A stretch of 64,000 nucleotides of DNA, taken from NCBI GenBank assembly GCA_036897525.1, contig JAYMTJ010000021.1, positions 62,001 through 126,000 on the forward strand. Reading direction: 5' to 3'. This document shows, in pieces, positions 14,202 through 24,880 of this stretch (within the stretch, counting starts at the first letter, position 1; each line of letters starts with the position of its first letter). Source of the stretch: Pelargonium x hortorum (lineage: Eukaryota; Streptophyta; Magnoliopsida; Geraniales; Geraniaceae). The notes below the pieces were generated by a model. It worked only from the letters and a program-made list of their open reading frames with translations, was not told the origin of the DNA and made no database searches. The translations under genes and the position numbers were made by a program.

Positions 14202-14260
14202 TAAGCTGTATCTATCTTAAACTAACTCAATGGTATAAGGAATACTCAGACTCTCCTTTC
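14202..14260 (+). repeat. Dispersed repeat C, copy C1
   Basis: The segment begins TAAGCTGTATCTATC and continues with AACTCA, ATAAGGAATA and TCTCCTTT. The same words in the same order occur at 31219-31285. It is upstream of repeat D in both places, which supports a single ancestral unit. Confidence 0.65.
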
Positions 14261-14317
14261 TTTAGTTTCTTTATCTTAAACTAAACTCCTTTATTCAATT
14301 CAAGGACATGATGCTTA

Positions 14318-14423
14318 AGAATACAAAAGCCGCACAGAACACTGAAATTTCTTTAATTTACACTTTTACACTCCAGTACCTGGAACTCATTTTCTTTCTT
14401 AGTAAACTCCTTTAGTCTTGACC
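14318..14423 (+). repeat. Dispersed repeat B, copy B1
   Basis: The copy begins AGAATACAAAAGCCGCACAG, which matches 39804-39830 with one mismatch over about 24 bases. It also contains CTGGAACTCATTTT and AGTAAACTCCTTTAGTC, matched at 21471-21510. The three main copies share different subsets of the unit, as expected for old, eroded duplicates. Confidence 0.7.
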
Positions 14424-14540
14424 CGAATACAAGACCAAAACCCTGAAACTAAAGAACTCCGTTTATTAAAATTCCTATAATTTAGTTATCCCTTACAGAA
14501 ACCGCGATTAAGATTAAATTAAGGAAGTCTTTATTATCTA

Positions 14541-14583
14541 TTAGCTGCATAGCTCGGCCTAAACAATAACAAAAACTGATTGC
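14541..14583 (+). repeat. Dispersed repeat D, copy D1
   Basis: TTAGCTGCA, then GCTCGGCCTAAACA, then AACAAAAACTGATTGC corresponds to 31341-31385 in order and spacing. Together with repeat C it forms a collinear pair of segments whose middles differ in length (about 280 against 56 bases). Confidence 0.6.
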
Positions 14584-14648
14584 CAGTATACATTAAAACC
14601 TGAATTAGTGCACCTCTTTACTTTATTTCCTATATCGTTACGCCTATA

Positions 14649-14780
14649 GAGAAATCCCAGCACCAACAGGACAAACTTAGACTGAAAACTGGACTCGTTT
14701 GGCTTTGGCTTTAAGCATACAAACTTAAGAAATACCCGGTTCTAGAACAAACAACCAGAACTTAAAAAAAACTCTGTACT
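14649..14780 (+). repeat. Dispersed repeat A, copy A2
   Basis: This is the longer copy of repeat A. It shares its two halves with 1481-1560 but has about 45 additional bases between them, containing TGGACTCGTTTGGCTTTGGC. I cannot tell whether those bases were inserted here or deleted from the other copy. Confidence 0.75.
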
Positions 14781-15270
14781 TGAAAAGACTTGACCTAAAA
14801 AGACTCTATAAGTAAGGAATAACTAAGCAGTGCCCAAATTACGACCTCGAATGTTCTGTATACTTACTCTGTAAAGAAAGTTTGTGTTTGTACATTAACT
14901 TAGCTCATAAAGTGTTTGTTGGATTTCCCATATTTAGTTAAGAATTACGGACCTTTAGATTTAGAAAAGGAAAGCCTCTTTAACTTTTCTACTGCGTGCG
15001 CTTTAGTAAATCCTTATATTCTTTATCTCTATCCAACGGAATCCTAAAAGCAAAGCATGACATCAACAACTTATAAACCTTATACTTTGGGATCCTACTT
15101 AAAAGCTGGACATATGAAAACCCCTTCAGAAAACTTTGTAGGCTTACGACCAGAAACAAATAAGGATACCAAGGCTACAATTCCTATCGTTTATAGTTAC
15201 AGGTCTTTCATTTTCTTCTACTTAATATATCCAGGAATTTCTAAGATTAAGAATGAATACAGGACTTTCC

Positions 15271-15300
15271 TAAAACAAATAGCTGCTTGCAAAAGAATAC
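15271..15300 (+). repeat. Dispersed repeat E, copy E1
   Basis: AAACAAATAGCTGCTTGCAA is exact in both this copy and 31373-31400, and the match continues as AGAATACAA with one extra A here. A 22-base exact match is well above what chance predicts for a window of this size and composition. The fragment ATAGCTGCTTGC also recurs at about 27829. Confidence 0.75.
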
Positions 15301-15387
15301 AATCTTGTGAACTCAACTCCTTCCTAAAAAAAGAGTTACTAATATCATATCAGGAACTTCTAACATTCAGAATTATGAGCCTAAGTG

Positions 15388-15405
15388 AATTCCTATAGTT
15401 TAGAA
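15388..15405 (+). repeat. Short repeat N, copy N1
   Basis: ATTCCTATAGTTTA is present here and again near 16223 and 41207, always on the plus strand. The flanks differ. Fourteen-base words recur by chance in this window, so only the three-fold occurrence is notable. Confidence 0.35.
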
Positions 15406-15726
15406 AACTCTTCTAGTCTAAAAAACTAGGTTTAGGAATCTCATCTCAAAAAGTCAAATAGGAAAGAAATAGAATATGTACCTTGCAATACAAAACCCAA
15501 AGACCAAAGAAGGCATTTTCTTAGAAGCAATTCCTTTACCGGTTCAGGAAGTTGGTACTGCAACAAGTAAGAGTTAGAGTTGGGTAGGATTCTAGAGTCA
15601 AACTCCCACTAAAAGGACTGGTTCGGGCTAGACTAGAGTTAGGTTCTCAAGAGGAAAAGAAAACAAGTGGGTACAGGTTCCACAAATAAGAAGAGAGGTT
15701 TTCTATCTAATTAGGAAGATAGAATC

Positions 15727-15786
15727 TATGTTATCCACAGCCAAGACAAAGAGCTTGCAAAGGCTTTTCCTCATGACAACAACAAA
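15727..15786 (+). repeat. Dispersed repeat F, copy F1
   Basis: Two 14-base words, TATGTTATCCACAG (15727) and CCTCATGACAACAA (15769), recur together at 40332-40377 but in reversed order. Their pairing within 60 bases in both places suggests a shared origin followed by rearrangement. Confidence 0.5.
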
Positions 15787-17954
15787 ATTCATAGCAACAA
15801 TTATATGTTCCGAAGTCGCGCTTCCCTCGCCTTTAGCTGTTAACTTACTTAACTGAATCGGAATAAAGCACTTAAAGAAGTATACAACAAAGTCAAGACT
15901 TACAAGAACTACTGTCAAAGCTAAGAGAAGATTCCTCTGAATCAGGTTCAAGTTAAAGGAATACTAATGCTTACAACAAAACAAAGAAGTACTCTTTCTA
16001 AACACCAGTTACTGTAGAACTCTTAAGGATGGAATGTACTAAACTACAGGAACTCCTTGCTTAGATTAGAATATCACAGGCTTAGATAGAGATATCGGAA
16101 TCAAGCTCTCTAACTAAGAAGATCTTAACTTAAATAAAAGGAAGGGTATATCCGGTCTAAGGAAATAAGCACGCACTTCGTACCTAGAATTCGAGGTTCA
16201 ATAAGTATCAGGTTTATCTAATACAATTCCTATAGTTTAAGTTAGGAACTTTTTTAAGATTAAGAATTCTTAAGATATAGAATTATGACTCTCTAACTAA
16301 AGGTGAAATACACAGATTAGGAATCTAGGGTAGGTTTATCCCAGGAATCTAAAAGACCTAAATTCCGAAAGAGCTACAATTCTGAGAATTCCTAGGAATA
16401 CCAATAAATCTAATATACAATTAGGAAGAAAGACTAAGAAAACAAGGCAATGCGTCAGTATTGTTTACTGTAGAGACTCGAAAATGAAAAAATATGTTTC
16501 ATATACTGCAAAAAAACCTTAAATTGTTAGGGAATAAGAGAATTGAAACTTTAGTAAAGAATTTCCGCTAAATGTGAAGCCAAGTTAAAATCTGTGTTTT
16601 TTCTTTATTGATGTTCTTACTCCCCCTGGTTTTGGTGCCCGGTCCCTGACAAGGAAATAAATGTAAGGATATCAAGGAGTTTCTCTGTTCTGTACTGTTT
16701 ACTTATTCTGGATGAAAGTATATAGAGCTAAAGTGAGGGCTTTTCGGGGTATTCAAATTCTTAAGTGAGGCAAGCTTGCTTGTTAGTTTAAAGTGATATA
16801 AGTGTTCAAAAGAGTACTTAGTAGGGGAGTTCGGGATTCTGTGTCAATAGAAATAAAGAAGAAATTCCTAAGCGTAATAGATAAAGCTCCAGGGCTTTCG
16901 TCCATAATTTAAGTATAGGCAATCAAAAAGGTTTCCGAGTCAAATGTACCAAAACACCTTACCTTAATTTAATAAGAGGTACCCGAACTCCGGATAAAAA
17001 AGGCATTATAGCTAGTAACTTTGGTTAGTATTTCTATTTAGTCTTTCGTGAAAGCTTGAAAGTGTTTACTGATGAATAAGGGAAGCATCTTTCTGTACTA
17101 ATGGGATTTCCTTTATCCTTGAACTTCTTTTATAAAGGTAGGTCCGTAGTTGTTTTAACAAATGGAAGTCAGGTTTTCTGGTCTTTTAAGAGTTTTGAAG
17201 GTTTAAAGCAAAGGGATAGTTCCTAAGACAATTGGAGAAGAGAAGTTATTCAAGTTTTCTAGTTAAGAGTTTTCTTTTTTTGTTTAAAGGCAGGCATTCA
17301 AAGAACGAAGTAATATAATAGTTGTGGGCTACCGCGCCTTTACCTTAGTCTTTCCTGAAAGTGTTTACTATAACAGGATTTTGTTCTCATGGTCTTTCGA
17401 GCGCAAGGCTTTAGCAAATAAAGGAATAAATTCTAATAGGTAATGTACCCACAAACTTATCTGAGCTCCTAAACTAGCGATAAAATTGACATTCTGGATA
17501 TTTATAGAATTCCAGTTCCATATAATGATGACTTTAAAAGCTAAGAATATCTTTTCCTGCGCAGGTCCCAGGTAGAATCTTAAAGTACAAGTTTTGACTA
17601 AACGGGGATAGGTTAATCTAGGAAATAAAGATTTTAAGGAATTAAAAAAGTAAGGCTTTTTTTTGTGTTCCCATTCTTTGTTTCAAGGTTTCCTGTATTG
17701 AGAAGTCATAGAGCTTCTAGTTAGAAAGATAGTAGAAACTTGGGTTTTTAGTGCAACTTTTCCCGAAACTATACTTGCTTGTAAAAGGGCCTCTCTAGTA
17801 AAGCAGTAACCTCTAAGAAAATACCTGACAAGAAGAAAGTTTTTTTTATTACCTATCAAACTCCGAAAGTCGGACTCTTAATCTTCTTTTTTTACAGGTT
17901 TGCCTTGTCTTAGGGAACTTACCGGGGAAATAACTCTTACCTTATTTAGATCTG

Positions 17955-18015
17955 CAAGCTGTTTCGAACCTACGACATTACTAACATCTGAGCTTTCATC
18001 TGTCCTATTAAGTAA
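17955..18015 (-). pseudogene. Degraded tRNA-Asn-like sequence
   Basis: On the minus strand GTCGTAGGTTCGAA matches the variable-loop and T-arm sequence of organellar tRNA-Asn (recalled from family knowledge), and the loop ATGTTAG in the expected place would give the anticodon GUU. The anticodon stem and the distal T stem do not pair and no acceptor is found. It is therefore a probable fragment or pseudogene. Confidence 0.3.
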
Positions 18016-18414
18016 TCAGGAACCCACTATCCTTTTTCTTTTTCTATTTATCTTATCTAAACGATTCTAAAAAAAAGACTTTTAATGACTATGACTACTA
18101 CTGAAAACAGAACTTCTACACCTTTTGTATTGCTCTACGAGTCCCTTTCTATTTTGGTGTTACGTTACTAAAGTTCATAAAAAATTTCATATTCTAGAGA
18201 AACAAACTACAAACTACCTTGCTTATCACTTTTAGGTATCCTGTAAAGGTTGGTGTTCAAGGCTTTTAAGAATCTTCCTAATTCATTAAAAATTCCTTTA
18301 ACTTTCTCTAGCTCTACTGTAACTAGAACCCAAGCTTACTAAGATGTCCTACTGCTGCTTTGAGAATTCTCTTATACTTTACTAAACTAAGGTAAGGCTT
18401 TGATTTGAGATTCG

Positions 18415-18438
18415 AAAAGGGGCTCCCCTCCCCTTTTT
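18415..18438 (+). other. Perfect GC-rich hairpin with T-rich 3' arm
   Basis: AAAAGGGG (18415-18422) pairs perfectly with CCCCTTTT (18430-18437) around CTCCCCT, and another T follows. The form is that of a bidirectional intrinsic terminator or a GC cluster. No gene ends here on either strand. Confidence 0.55.
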
Positions 18439-18897
18439 AGTTTATAGACCTTATTTTATTCCTTTCTATTCCTAGGGTGCTCCTGTTTAAACTTAAATTA
18501 GATATTCCCTTAGATTCCTTCTTTCTCTAGATTTAACAAATAGGGCGCTGCTTTAGCTACTGGATTCCTTTTGCAAGCTGTTTAAGATATAACAGCAGTA
18601 AAACGTGGATTCTCTTTATTGAATTTTTTGAAAAAATGTCTAAGGAATAAGAAGGACTTACCATAAATTTGTATAAGAAATCCTTCAATAGAAGGACGAT
18701 ATCCAGTACTAACTAAAATTCTATAAAGTAACAGAAGTTGGGCAAGAACAAGGGCAATAATTCAAAAGTACTGGGCAGGCTTTAAAGGGTTGGTTTATAA
18801 ATAATGAATAGACGGACTTTCAGTTGACTTATTATATCTCCCTAAAGTACCATCTTATCCAGTAGTTGCTAACAAGGTCTTTTTTTGGGCTTGCACT

Positions 18898-18983
18898 GAC
18901 AGAGATCTTCCCTTGGACAACTTACAAGCAACACCGGATCGACTTCCTAGTGTACCAACAGTGTCTACATCCTTGACCTATAT
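18898..18983 (+). repeat. Dispersed repeat H, copy H1
   Basis: GCAACACCG and CTAGTGTACCAAC occur here about 26 bases apart, followed by a looser match through TTGACCTATATT. The same pattern occurs at 25862-25920. The leading GACAGAGATCTT (18898) recurs at 26163. The match is patchy, so the relation is likely but not certain. Confidence 0.45.
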
Positions 18984-19795
18984 TGACCAACCCTCAACAG
19001 CAGATTTGTGCCTTTCCTATTTTTCATTATAGTAGTATTGACTGTGTGTTTCATTTTCCTCTACCTTTTCTTTTATTTTACTTTACAAGTTAGAAGTTCT
19101 GTAAAGTAAATCAGGGTAGTAATTAAAATCTAAATATTTTGCCGTTGATTAAAAAAAACCTCCAGTTTTCTATAAAAAAGTTATATTATCCGTTCCCCTC
19201 ACTAAGGAAAGGAGGACTCTCGACTAAATGAAAATACTAGCTCAAAAGTAAAGAATCTCTTTTTAGGCCTCTTTAGATTACCTCAACCCTAGTGAAATGA
19301 GTTAAGAAACTTCTCCCAAGATCTTCTCTACTTTACAGTCCCCAGATACTACAAAGACAGCAGAACAAGAGTCTACTCCTTAACCTACTTCTTCTTAGGT
19401 ATTATGCCTGTCTAAGTCTTTGTACCACTCTTCGCTTTTGTACCTTGTCCTGTTAGAGATAAAAGGAGTTAATTCCTTTCTTATTTTTCATTTCAATTAG
19501 ACACCTATACGTCACCTTATAATTAATTCCGCAGAAACTTGTATTGTAGGCTAGAGACGCCCTTTGAACATGAACATATTATTTGAAGCTATTCCTATTT
19601 AAGCGATAGAATACATACGAACTGCTACCCCAGAGCAAACTAAGCTAGATATTTTACCCGAAATTGAGATCAAATCAGACTTGAAACTCTGTAGCTTTGA
19701 ATTCTTGTACCTTGGGATCCTAAAAGATATGCATGAAAGTCTTGTATGGTATGTAAGCCTTGACTTAATCAGAGTGTAGCTAGAAAAGAAAAGAA

Positions 19796-19821
19796 AAGGG
19801 GGCCCTGTATATGAGCCCCTT
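19796..19821 (+). other. GC-rich hairpin
   Basis: AAGGGGGC (19796-19803) can pair with GCCCCTT (19815-19821) with one bulged G. The motif is conspicuous in AT-rich surroundings. Function unknown. Confidence 0.4.
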
Positions 19822-20991
19822 AGGTCGTTTGTCCACCAAAAAACCGTCAAAGTTAAAAAATAAAGTACGAGTACACGCTTACAATATATTAACACATTTA
19901 TTTTAAGGCTTTTTTTTTATTACTAAGGCATAAACCCGGAATCCCACAGAGAAAGATACCTCTTTCATTTCACATAAGCTACAAATCACTCAAAGGGTAT
20001 CCTACTCCCTTGCCTGGGAATCCTCTAAATACGCTTTATTATCCCACAACAATCCAACTATGAAATAGTAAACCAGGTCTTACACTTGATAATGTAAATT
20101 TTACTTAGACTCCGTAACCGAGGAAATCCCGAGTATTCAGAGCATTAGTCAACACATTCTTTTGCTGGGGCTACTAGTTAACAACCGGTTTGAAAATAAG
20201 TTAAGTTACCCTCTCTATTTAGATACCGATTTGTACTACATACTTTCTTTGTAACCCGTTCCGGTAGATTATCTGAGAAAAAACAGTTTTTTAATTTAAT
20301 TGGGAACTCTTTACTTACCAATTCGGTATCTTACCCCTTCTTTTGGGCTATACCAATCCTCATGATACCTCTTTGTCCTGCTCCACTAATCGTACAGAAT
20401 TTTATTGTCAATCAAAACCCAAGAAAAAAAGACTATAAAAGCTTCCCCTTTGTTAACTTTCAGGGCCCGGAAACTGGGAATATCGGATTTAGAACTTCCT
20501 AAATACAGAACTCTATAACAAGTACCTTGTTGAGTATAAGAGGAGTTGAACATATCTATATGGCCGGGATACCCTTTTATAAAGATATTTATCCAAAATT
20601 TGTTGGAGTTAGACTAAGAGAGTTCTTCACTGCGCATATAAACTCCCTACTTGCTTCACATTTTTTTCAGGGAACACAAGACTAAGACTTTCTATACTAA
20701 TGAGAAACTAAAGCGCTCAGGTCTAAAGAATCGACTGAATAGATACAGCCCATCTACAAGGGAAGTGGTAGCCGCCACCCATGTTTTGGGAATTTTTGTT
20801 CTTCATCTTAAGTTAAGAAGCTGTATACTAAAAAAAACCTAAATAAAATGAGCCAGCCGGGTTTCTTCCGGATTCTTATATACTACAGGAAAGGGATAAA
20901 GTCTAATAGCACTAGGTTATTGTATAGATATCTACAGTACTTAACAAATATTCTTGTACACAAGTGAATCTCAAGTTCTAAAAAAAATCAT

Positions 20992-21056
20992 TAAGTTGAC
21001 AACAAACAGGATACCCTAGATTTATGCGATTTGAACCTTTACATGTTAATTCCATG
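20992..21056 (-). repeat. tRNA-associated repeat K, copy K1
   Basis: About 65 bases match 63343-63410 at roughly 80%, including TTGACAACAAAC, GGATACCC, CCTTTACATG and TCCATG. On the minus strand the repeat starts inside the anticodon arm of the tRNA-like sequence 21016-21086 and runs about 25 bases past its 3' acceptor end. The duplicated unit is therefore larger than the tRNA itself. Confidence 0.7.
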
Positions 21057-21086
21057 AACCAGCGCTTTACCACTTCCAAAATACTA
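21016..21086 (-). pseudogene. tRNA-Gln-like sequence, anticodon arm altered
   Basis: The minus strand reads AAGTGGTAAAGCG (D arm), CTGGTTCATGGAATT (anticodon arm) and CATGTAAAGGTTCAAATC (variable loop and T loop). The last 34 bases align without a gap to the 3' half of plant mitochondrial tRNA-Gln as I recall it. The acceptor strands TAGTATT and AAATCTA pair at five of seven positions. The anticodon position would read AUG with C at position 33, and the T stem pairs poorly, so it is probably not a functional tRNA. It lies within repeat K, and related sequences occur near 35.5, 50.9, 55.7, 58.3 and 60.4 kb. Confidence 0.45.
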
Positions 21087-21427
21087 AATAAATAGAATTG
21101 CTCACTACTAAAGTAAAGTAAACGACATTGCAAAGAGGAGAATATACAAGACGAGCTCAATCTAACTTTATATAAGTTATTAAGGTTATACAAGGTCTAA
21201 CTTTACTTTAAAAAAGCTTTACTTTAAAACTTAATTTGTTACGGGTTTTTTGTGAAATAATATAGAATTAAGGAGACTTATAAGACGAGGCTAAATCCAA
21301 GGAGTACAAGCGCCTAAGTAAAGGACTTCCCGCAAGCTATTTAGTAGAGTAGAGGCTTTGCTAATGAATTACCATAAACCAAAAAGACTTCATTTAATAT
21401 AAGTAAGGCATTTAATGTTGGGTTTTG

Positions 21428-21510
21428 TCAGCTATTAAACAAAACACAGAATCTTTTCAACTACTAAACTGGAACTCATTTTAAGTCTTTAAGTTAGACT
21501 CCTTTACCAT
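21428..21510 (+). repeat. Dispersed repeat B, copy B3
   Basis: ACAAAACACAGAA, CTACTAAACTGGAACTCATTTT and AGACTCCTTTA correspond to parts of the copies at 14318-14423 and 39804-39880. It shares the right half with B1 and the centre with B2. Confidence 0.55.
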
Positions 21511-21557
21511 CTATGTCATTAGTCTATCATCAAGTACTTCATTTATAAGCCGGCAAT

Positions 21558-21600
21558 ACAGATATATCGGATAAGCACTTCCCCGAGAATAGATCTCCCT
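21558..21600 (+). repeat. Dispersed repeat G, copy G1
   Basis: A 43-base stretch starting ACAGATATATCGGATAAGCA matches 37563-37605 at 40 of 43 positions, in direct orientation. Both ends of the match are abrupt. This is the best-conserved repeat pair I found. No tRNA or coding signal coincides with it. Confidence 0.85.
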
Positions 21601-22872
21601 TTAAGACTTCCTTCCAAAGACAGAAACCAAAACCAAGAATTATCTGTTATGAATTGAATTATCCTCTGCTTGCTTTACCAAAAAGAAATAAATAGAGTTT
21701 CTAAATACTGCAAAGGAATACTGATTCAATACAATAATACCAAAGTTACTCGCTAGAATCCTCATCTTTCGGGTAACTCTTAAGGTGTTGTACATTTCAA
21801 TTTAACTACTAATTTTACCCGGTTACCCTGGATTTTCTATGCCTTATTTGCTAAAGCCTTGCTCAGATGATCAGATCGGAATACCAAAGGACAAGGGAAT
21901 TGGCAACTCCTTTTCAGGGAAGGGAAGAGTAAGTCAATACTTTGAAATTCTAAGGATAAACCATTAACACAGACCTGACTAAATAAAGCAAGCAAACAAA
22001 CTTAACGAACTATCCATATCTATCCAGAATATATCCTTTACAGTTATAAAATAGGTACTCTGTTGTAAAGTGTTTTGTACATAAAATAAAGCCTTTTGCT
22101 TTGAATTTCCTACTTTTATTATAGACCTTGGAACTCCTATCCTATATTGCCAGTTCAGGTACCTTGTATGTACAGAAAACATGATATTTCCTATATTTCA
22201 TTCACCTTAAGGTTAAGGTCCCCGGAACTTTTACTATCATGAAAGCAAATCCCTTAACACCCTTTTAAATAACTACTAATTTCATTGGGTTTTGCACTAA
22301 AAAGCTACTCAGTAGAACCCCAATCCAAGTACACTAATAACGAATTCAAGGCTTTTTTTTTGGAGTCAATACAATATTTCCTATATAGTTTTGAATTGCT
22401 TATCTTTGTACTTGGCTTTCTATTCTAAAGGAGTTAATTCCTAGTTGTTTAGGCATTTTATAGTTCTATATATGGGTAATAGACTGTAATATAATAGAGT
22501 GTAGAGTTATAGTGGTTGTATTTTAGGAGTTACGGAATTAGTATTTAAGAGACTCGTGTTAACGGGGAATGCTGAAAAAAAAAGTTATAGTATGTGCGAA
22601 TTAAGCGCTTGAGAAAAAGTTTTTGGGGGGTAGGTTGGTTTTCCTGAGTCAAATCTTTTAACAATTCTAGGATCTTTGATTCTAAATAAATAATAGGATC
22701 GGCTTTAACTCGGTAGGTTTTTAGAAAGCTTAAGAAGTTAAATACATCAAATAACGCAAGAGCCGGGGCACGCTCCTATGTCAGTATAATATTAATATAA
22801 GACAAGAATTTCGTGCTTAAAAACTATAACATCTAAAAACGAAATCTACAGGTCAATCTTACCAAGCATAGA

Positions 22873-22918
22873 GCCCCTCCTGTCTCTGCTTAGGGAAAGT
22901 TTCCCTTAAGAGGGGGGC
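22873..22918 (+). other. Nested GC-rich inverted repeat
   Basis: An outer arm GCCCCTC (22873-22879) faces GAGGGGGGC (22910-22918). Inside is a perfect seven-base inverted repeat, AGGGAAA (22892-22898) with TTTCCCT (22900-22906), separated by a single G. The two arms together could form a branched structure. No gene is adjacent, so its role is unknown. Candidates are an RNA-processing hairpin, a recombination site or a GC cluster. Confidence 0.55.
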
Positions 22919-24841
22919 ATACAAGCTTTAGCTTTTTGGTACAGCTCTTTATTAGATTAGTCAGAGTGTGTACCTTTAGCTTTGGTCTTTCAAGTGACTT
23001 ATTTGGCAGACTTAGATGGAGATAGAGATTCAGTTATTTCCTTTACTTTTTTTGAAAGTGTACTTCACTTCATTAGAGTTAGAATGCTAACTTTGGCCCT
23101 AGATATTCACCTTCCATCGACAGGTAGAGGGTGCTTTCAAAGAAGTGATTATGAGTTCGGTTGAGGACTTTCAACTGCATGGTAGATAGTGTATTTAAGT
23201 TGGCTTAGGACTTTCACAGTTATATTCATCCTACTTTTTTCATTTCTTTCAAGTCGCTCTACAAGGAAAAGGGCACTCATAAACTTTTGTAGCTATATCT
23301 GGCTTGGCAATTAAAGTTCCTTTTGAGATGATAATAAGAATTAAAGGAAGAGTCGACGTTTTGATACTAGATTTATAGCTGTATTAAGCACAAGTTACGT
23401 GGATACTATCCGTTTTACATCTAACTTTTCTTGCTAAGATAAGATGGTCTTATATATTTTTTTTAAGTTCGCTATCTTTTTTATATTTAGATTCTACCCC
23501 AATCCTCCTCTCATTAAATGAAAAGTTTTGTAGCTATTTATGAAATAAAATGACCCCTAAGTCTTTCATATTGCTTGTAACGCAAATGGACCTTGTCAGC
23601 CTTTATATAAGAGAATCCCCCCCGTTTCTATTTATAGCTGAGCTAGATTAGGATTCCTTGTGGGTCTTTTTACTTTCTTTATAAAAAGGATCTAAGTTGA
23701 AACCAGTGAACAAGCATTTTTCTTTCCTTATAGAGCACTCTTTGCACCAGTTGAAAATCTAAAAGAGCAGGTCTAAAAGGCCTAAAAAAACTTTAGCGTT
23801 ATACTATCATTTAGAGAGAAGGATTTAGGAAAACCCGCAAGGACTGCAAAAAGCTAAGGGTAAGACATAGTCAAGAAATTTCTACATAAGGCTCCAAAAC
23901 ACCTTTCAATTTCAAGAAAAATGAAAGGGTAGGGGGGGATCCAAACTTAAAATATGAGTTTCCCAAACTTCGTAAAAATTCCACAGAAAATGGAGGGTCT
24001 CCTCGTGATAAATCTAAAAAAGTACCCGCTTTGGCTATTATCCAATAAGACTTAATTTACGACAAATCTTTTTAGGAATTCTTAAATACCCTGAATTCCG
24101 ACTCGCACTATATATAGAATATTCATTCTTTTTATAACAAGGGAAGCTGGGTGCAATCCTTCATCCAGATCTATGGAATGGAGGAGTTTTGTACGTTTCA
24201 CGACGATAGGACGGACATATCTCTAGAACTTATCATTTTATAACTAGGTTTATACAGAGCAGCTGTAGCAGTTTTTGAAGACAAATAATGGAAAAGAAGT
24301 GGGGGAAACACTTTGTTTAGATTCTTCTTAGCAGATAGACCAGAGATACCTGCATTATGAGTTTTAGCTGCTATACCCTATATCCATCCTGATAGCTACC
24401 TTATTCTGTAAACCTATCTTATGCAGTATTTCTATCCCATTCATAGCTTCGTTTGTCTTATTGTTATGAGCAATCAATACCAGTCTTCTTTAATTTAAAA
24501 CATATACCCGGATTCCCATCCCAGCCCAGCCTTATTAGTCATCTATATTAGAATTGTATTAGATAGTCAGTATACATAGTCTTGTTCTGGTTAGTTTATA
24601 GGTATATTGTATTAAGGAGAATTCCTCTTACCTTCCCATGTGTTTATCGAAAGAAAAGGAGGGTACAAAACCTTATAAGTAGAAAATCGTACCTTCTATT
24701 ATAATGTAGTTTAAAGAGTTTAAGCAATTTCAAGTTAAGTGAAAGAAGTTCTGTTTTCTGGTTGGCGAATGTAAGTCGGGTATACTTAGTAAACTCTATT
24801 AGGGATTAACCTCCGTCTAGCTGCAACAGGTACTACTTCTC

Positions 24842-24880
24842 TGGCTTCCTCTCTTACTGCTCGGACTGATACTGGCTATT
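24842..24880 (+). repeat. Dispersed repeat I, copy I1
   Basis: CTCTTACTG, GGACTGATACTG and related bases match 25949-25987 (CTCTTACTG, GGCACTGATACTGAC) with one small gap. The copies lie 1.1 kb apart in the same block and orientation. Confidence 0.5.

Larger units (their letters stand above)
15057..15689 (+). other. Open frame lacking TAA and TGA, with in-frame TAGs
   Basis: An ATG at 15057 opens a 113-codon frame that meets TAG at 15396. The same frame then has four more TAG codons (15414, 15459, 15522, 15585) but no TAA or TGA until 15687, giving 210 codons before the terminal TAA. The translated product is lysine- and arginine-rich near its end and matches no family I recognise. No ribosome binding site or neighbouring gene is visible. 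For this base composition I estimate roughly 0.1 such TAG-tolerant runs by chance in the whole window, so it is unusual but not decisive. It overlaps repeats E and N, which favours non-coding origin. I do not call it a gene. Confidence 0.12.
13900..16450. other. Repeat-rich block I
   Basis: This block has fewer A/T runs than its flanks and contains members of repeats A, B, C, D, E, F and N. It also holds the longest standard frame in the window (113 codons, 15057-15398), which continues to 15689 if TAG is read through. The C-B-D-A order at 14202-14780 is partly mirrored at 31219-31385 (C then D), so the block and the 31 kb block probably descend from a common segment that has since gained or lost internal sequence. 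Confidence 0.55.
16451..24700. other. AT-rich DNA without a supported gene
   Basis: No frame exceeds about 98 codons (19599-19895, minus), and none shows a recognisable domain. The stretch contains three GC-rich hairpins (18415-18438, 19796-19821, 22873-22918), two tRNA-like sequences on the minus strand (about 17955 and 21016) and copies of repeats B, G and H. The sector 22.2-24.7 kb otherwise shows nothing beyond homopolymer runs. Confidence 0.6.
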
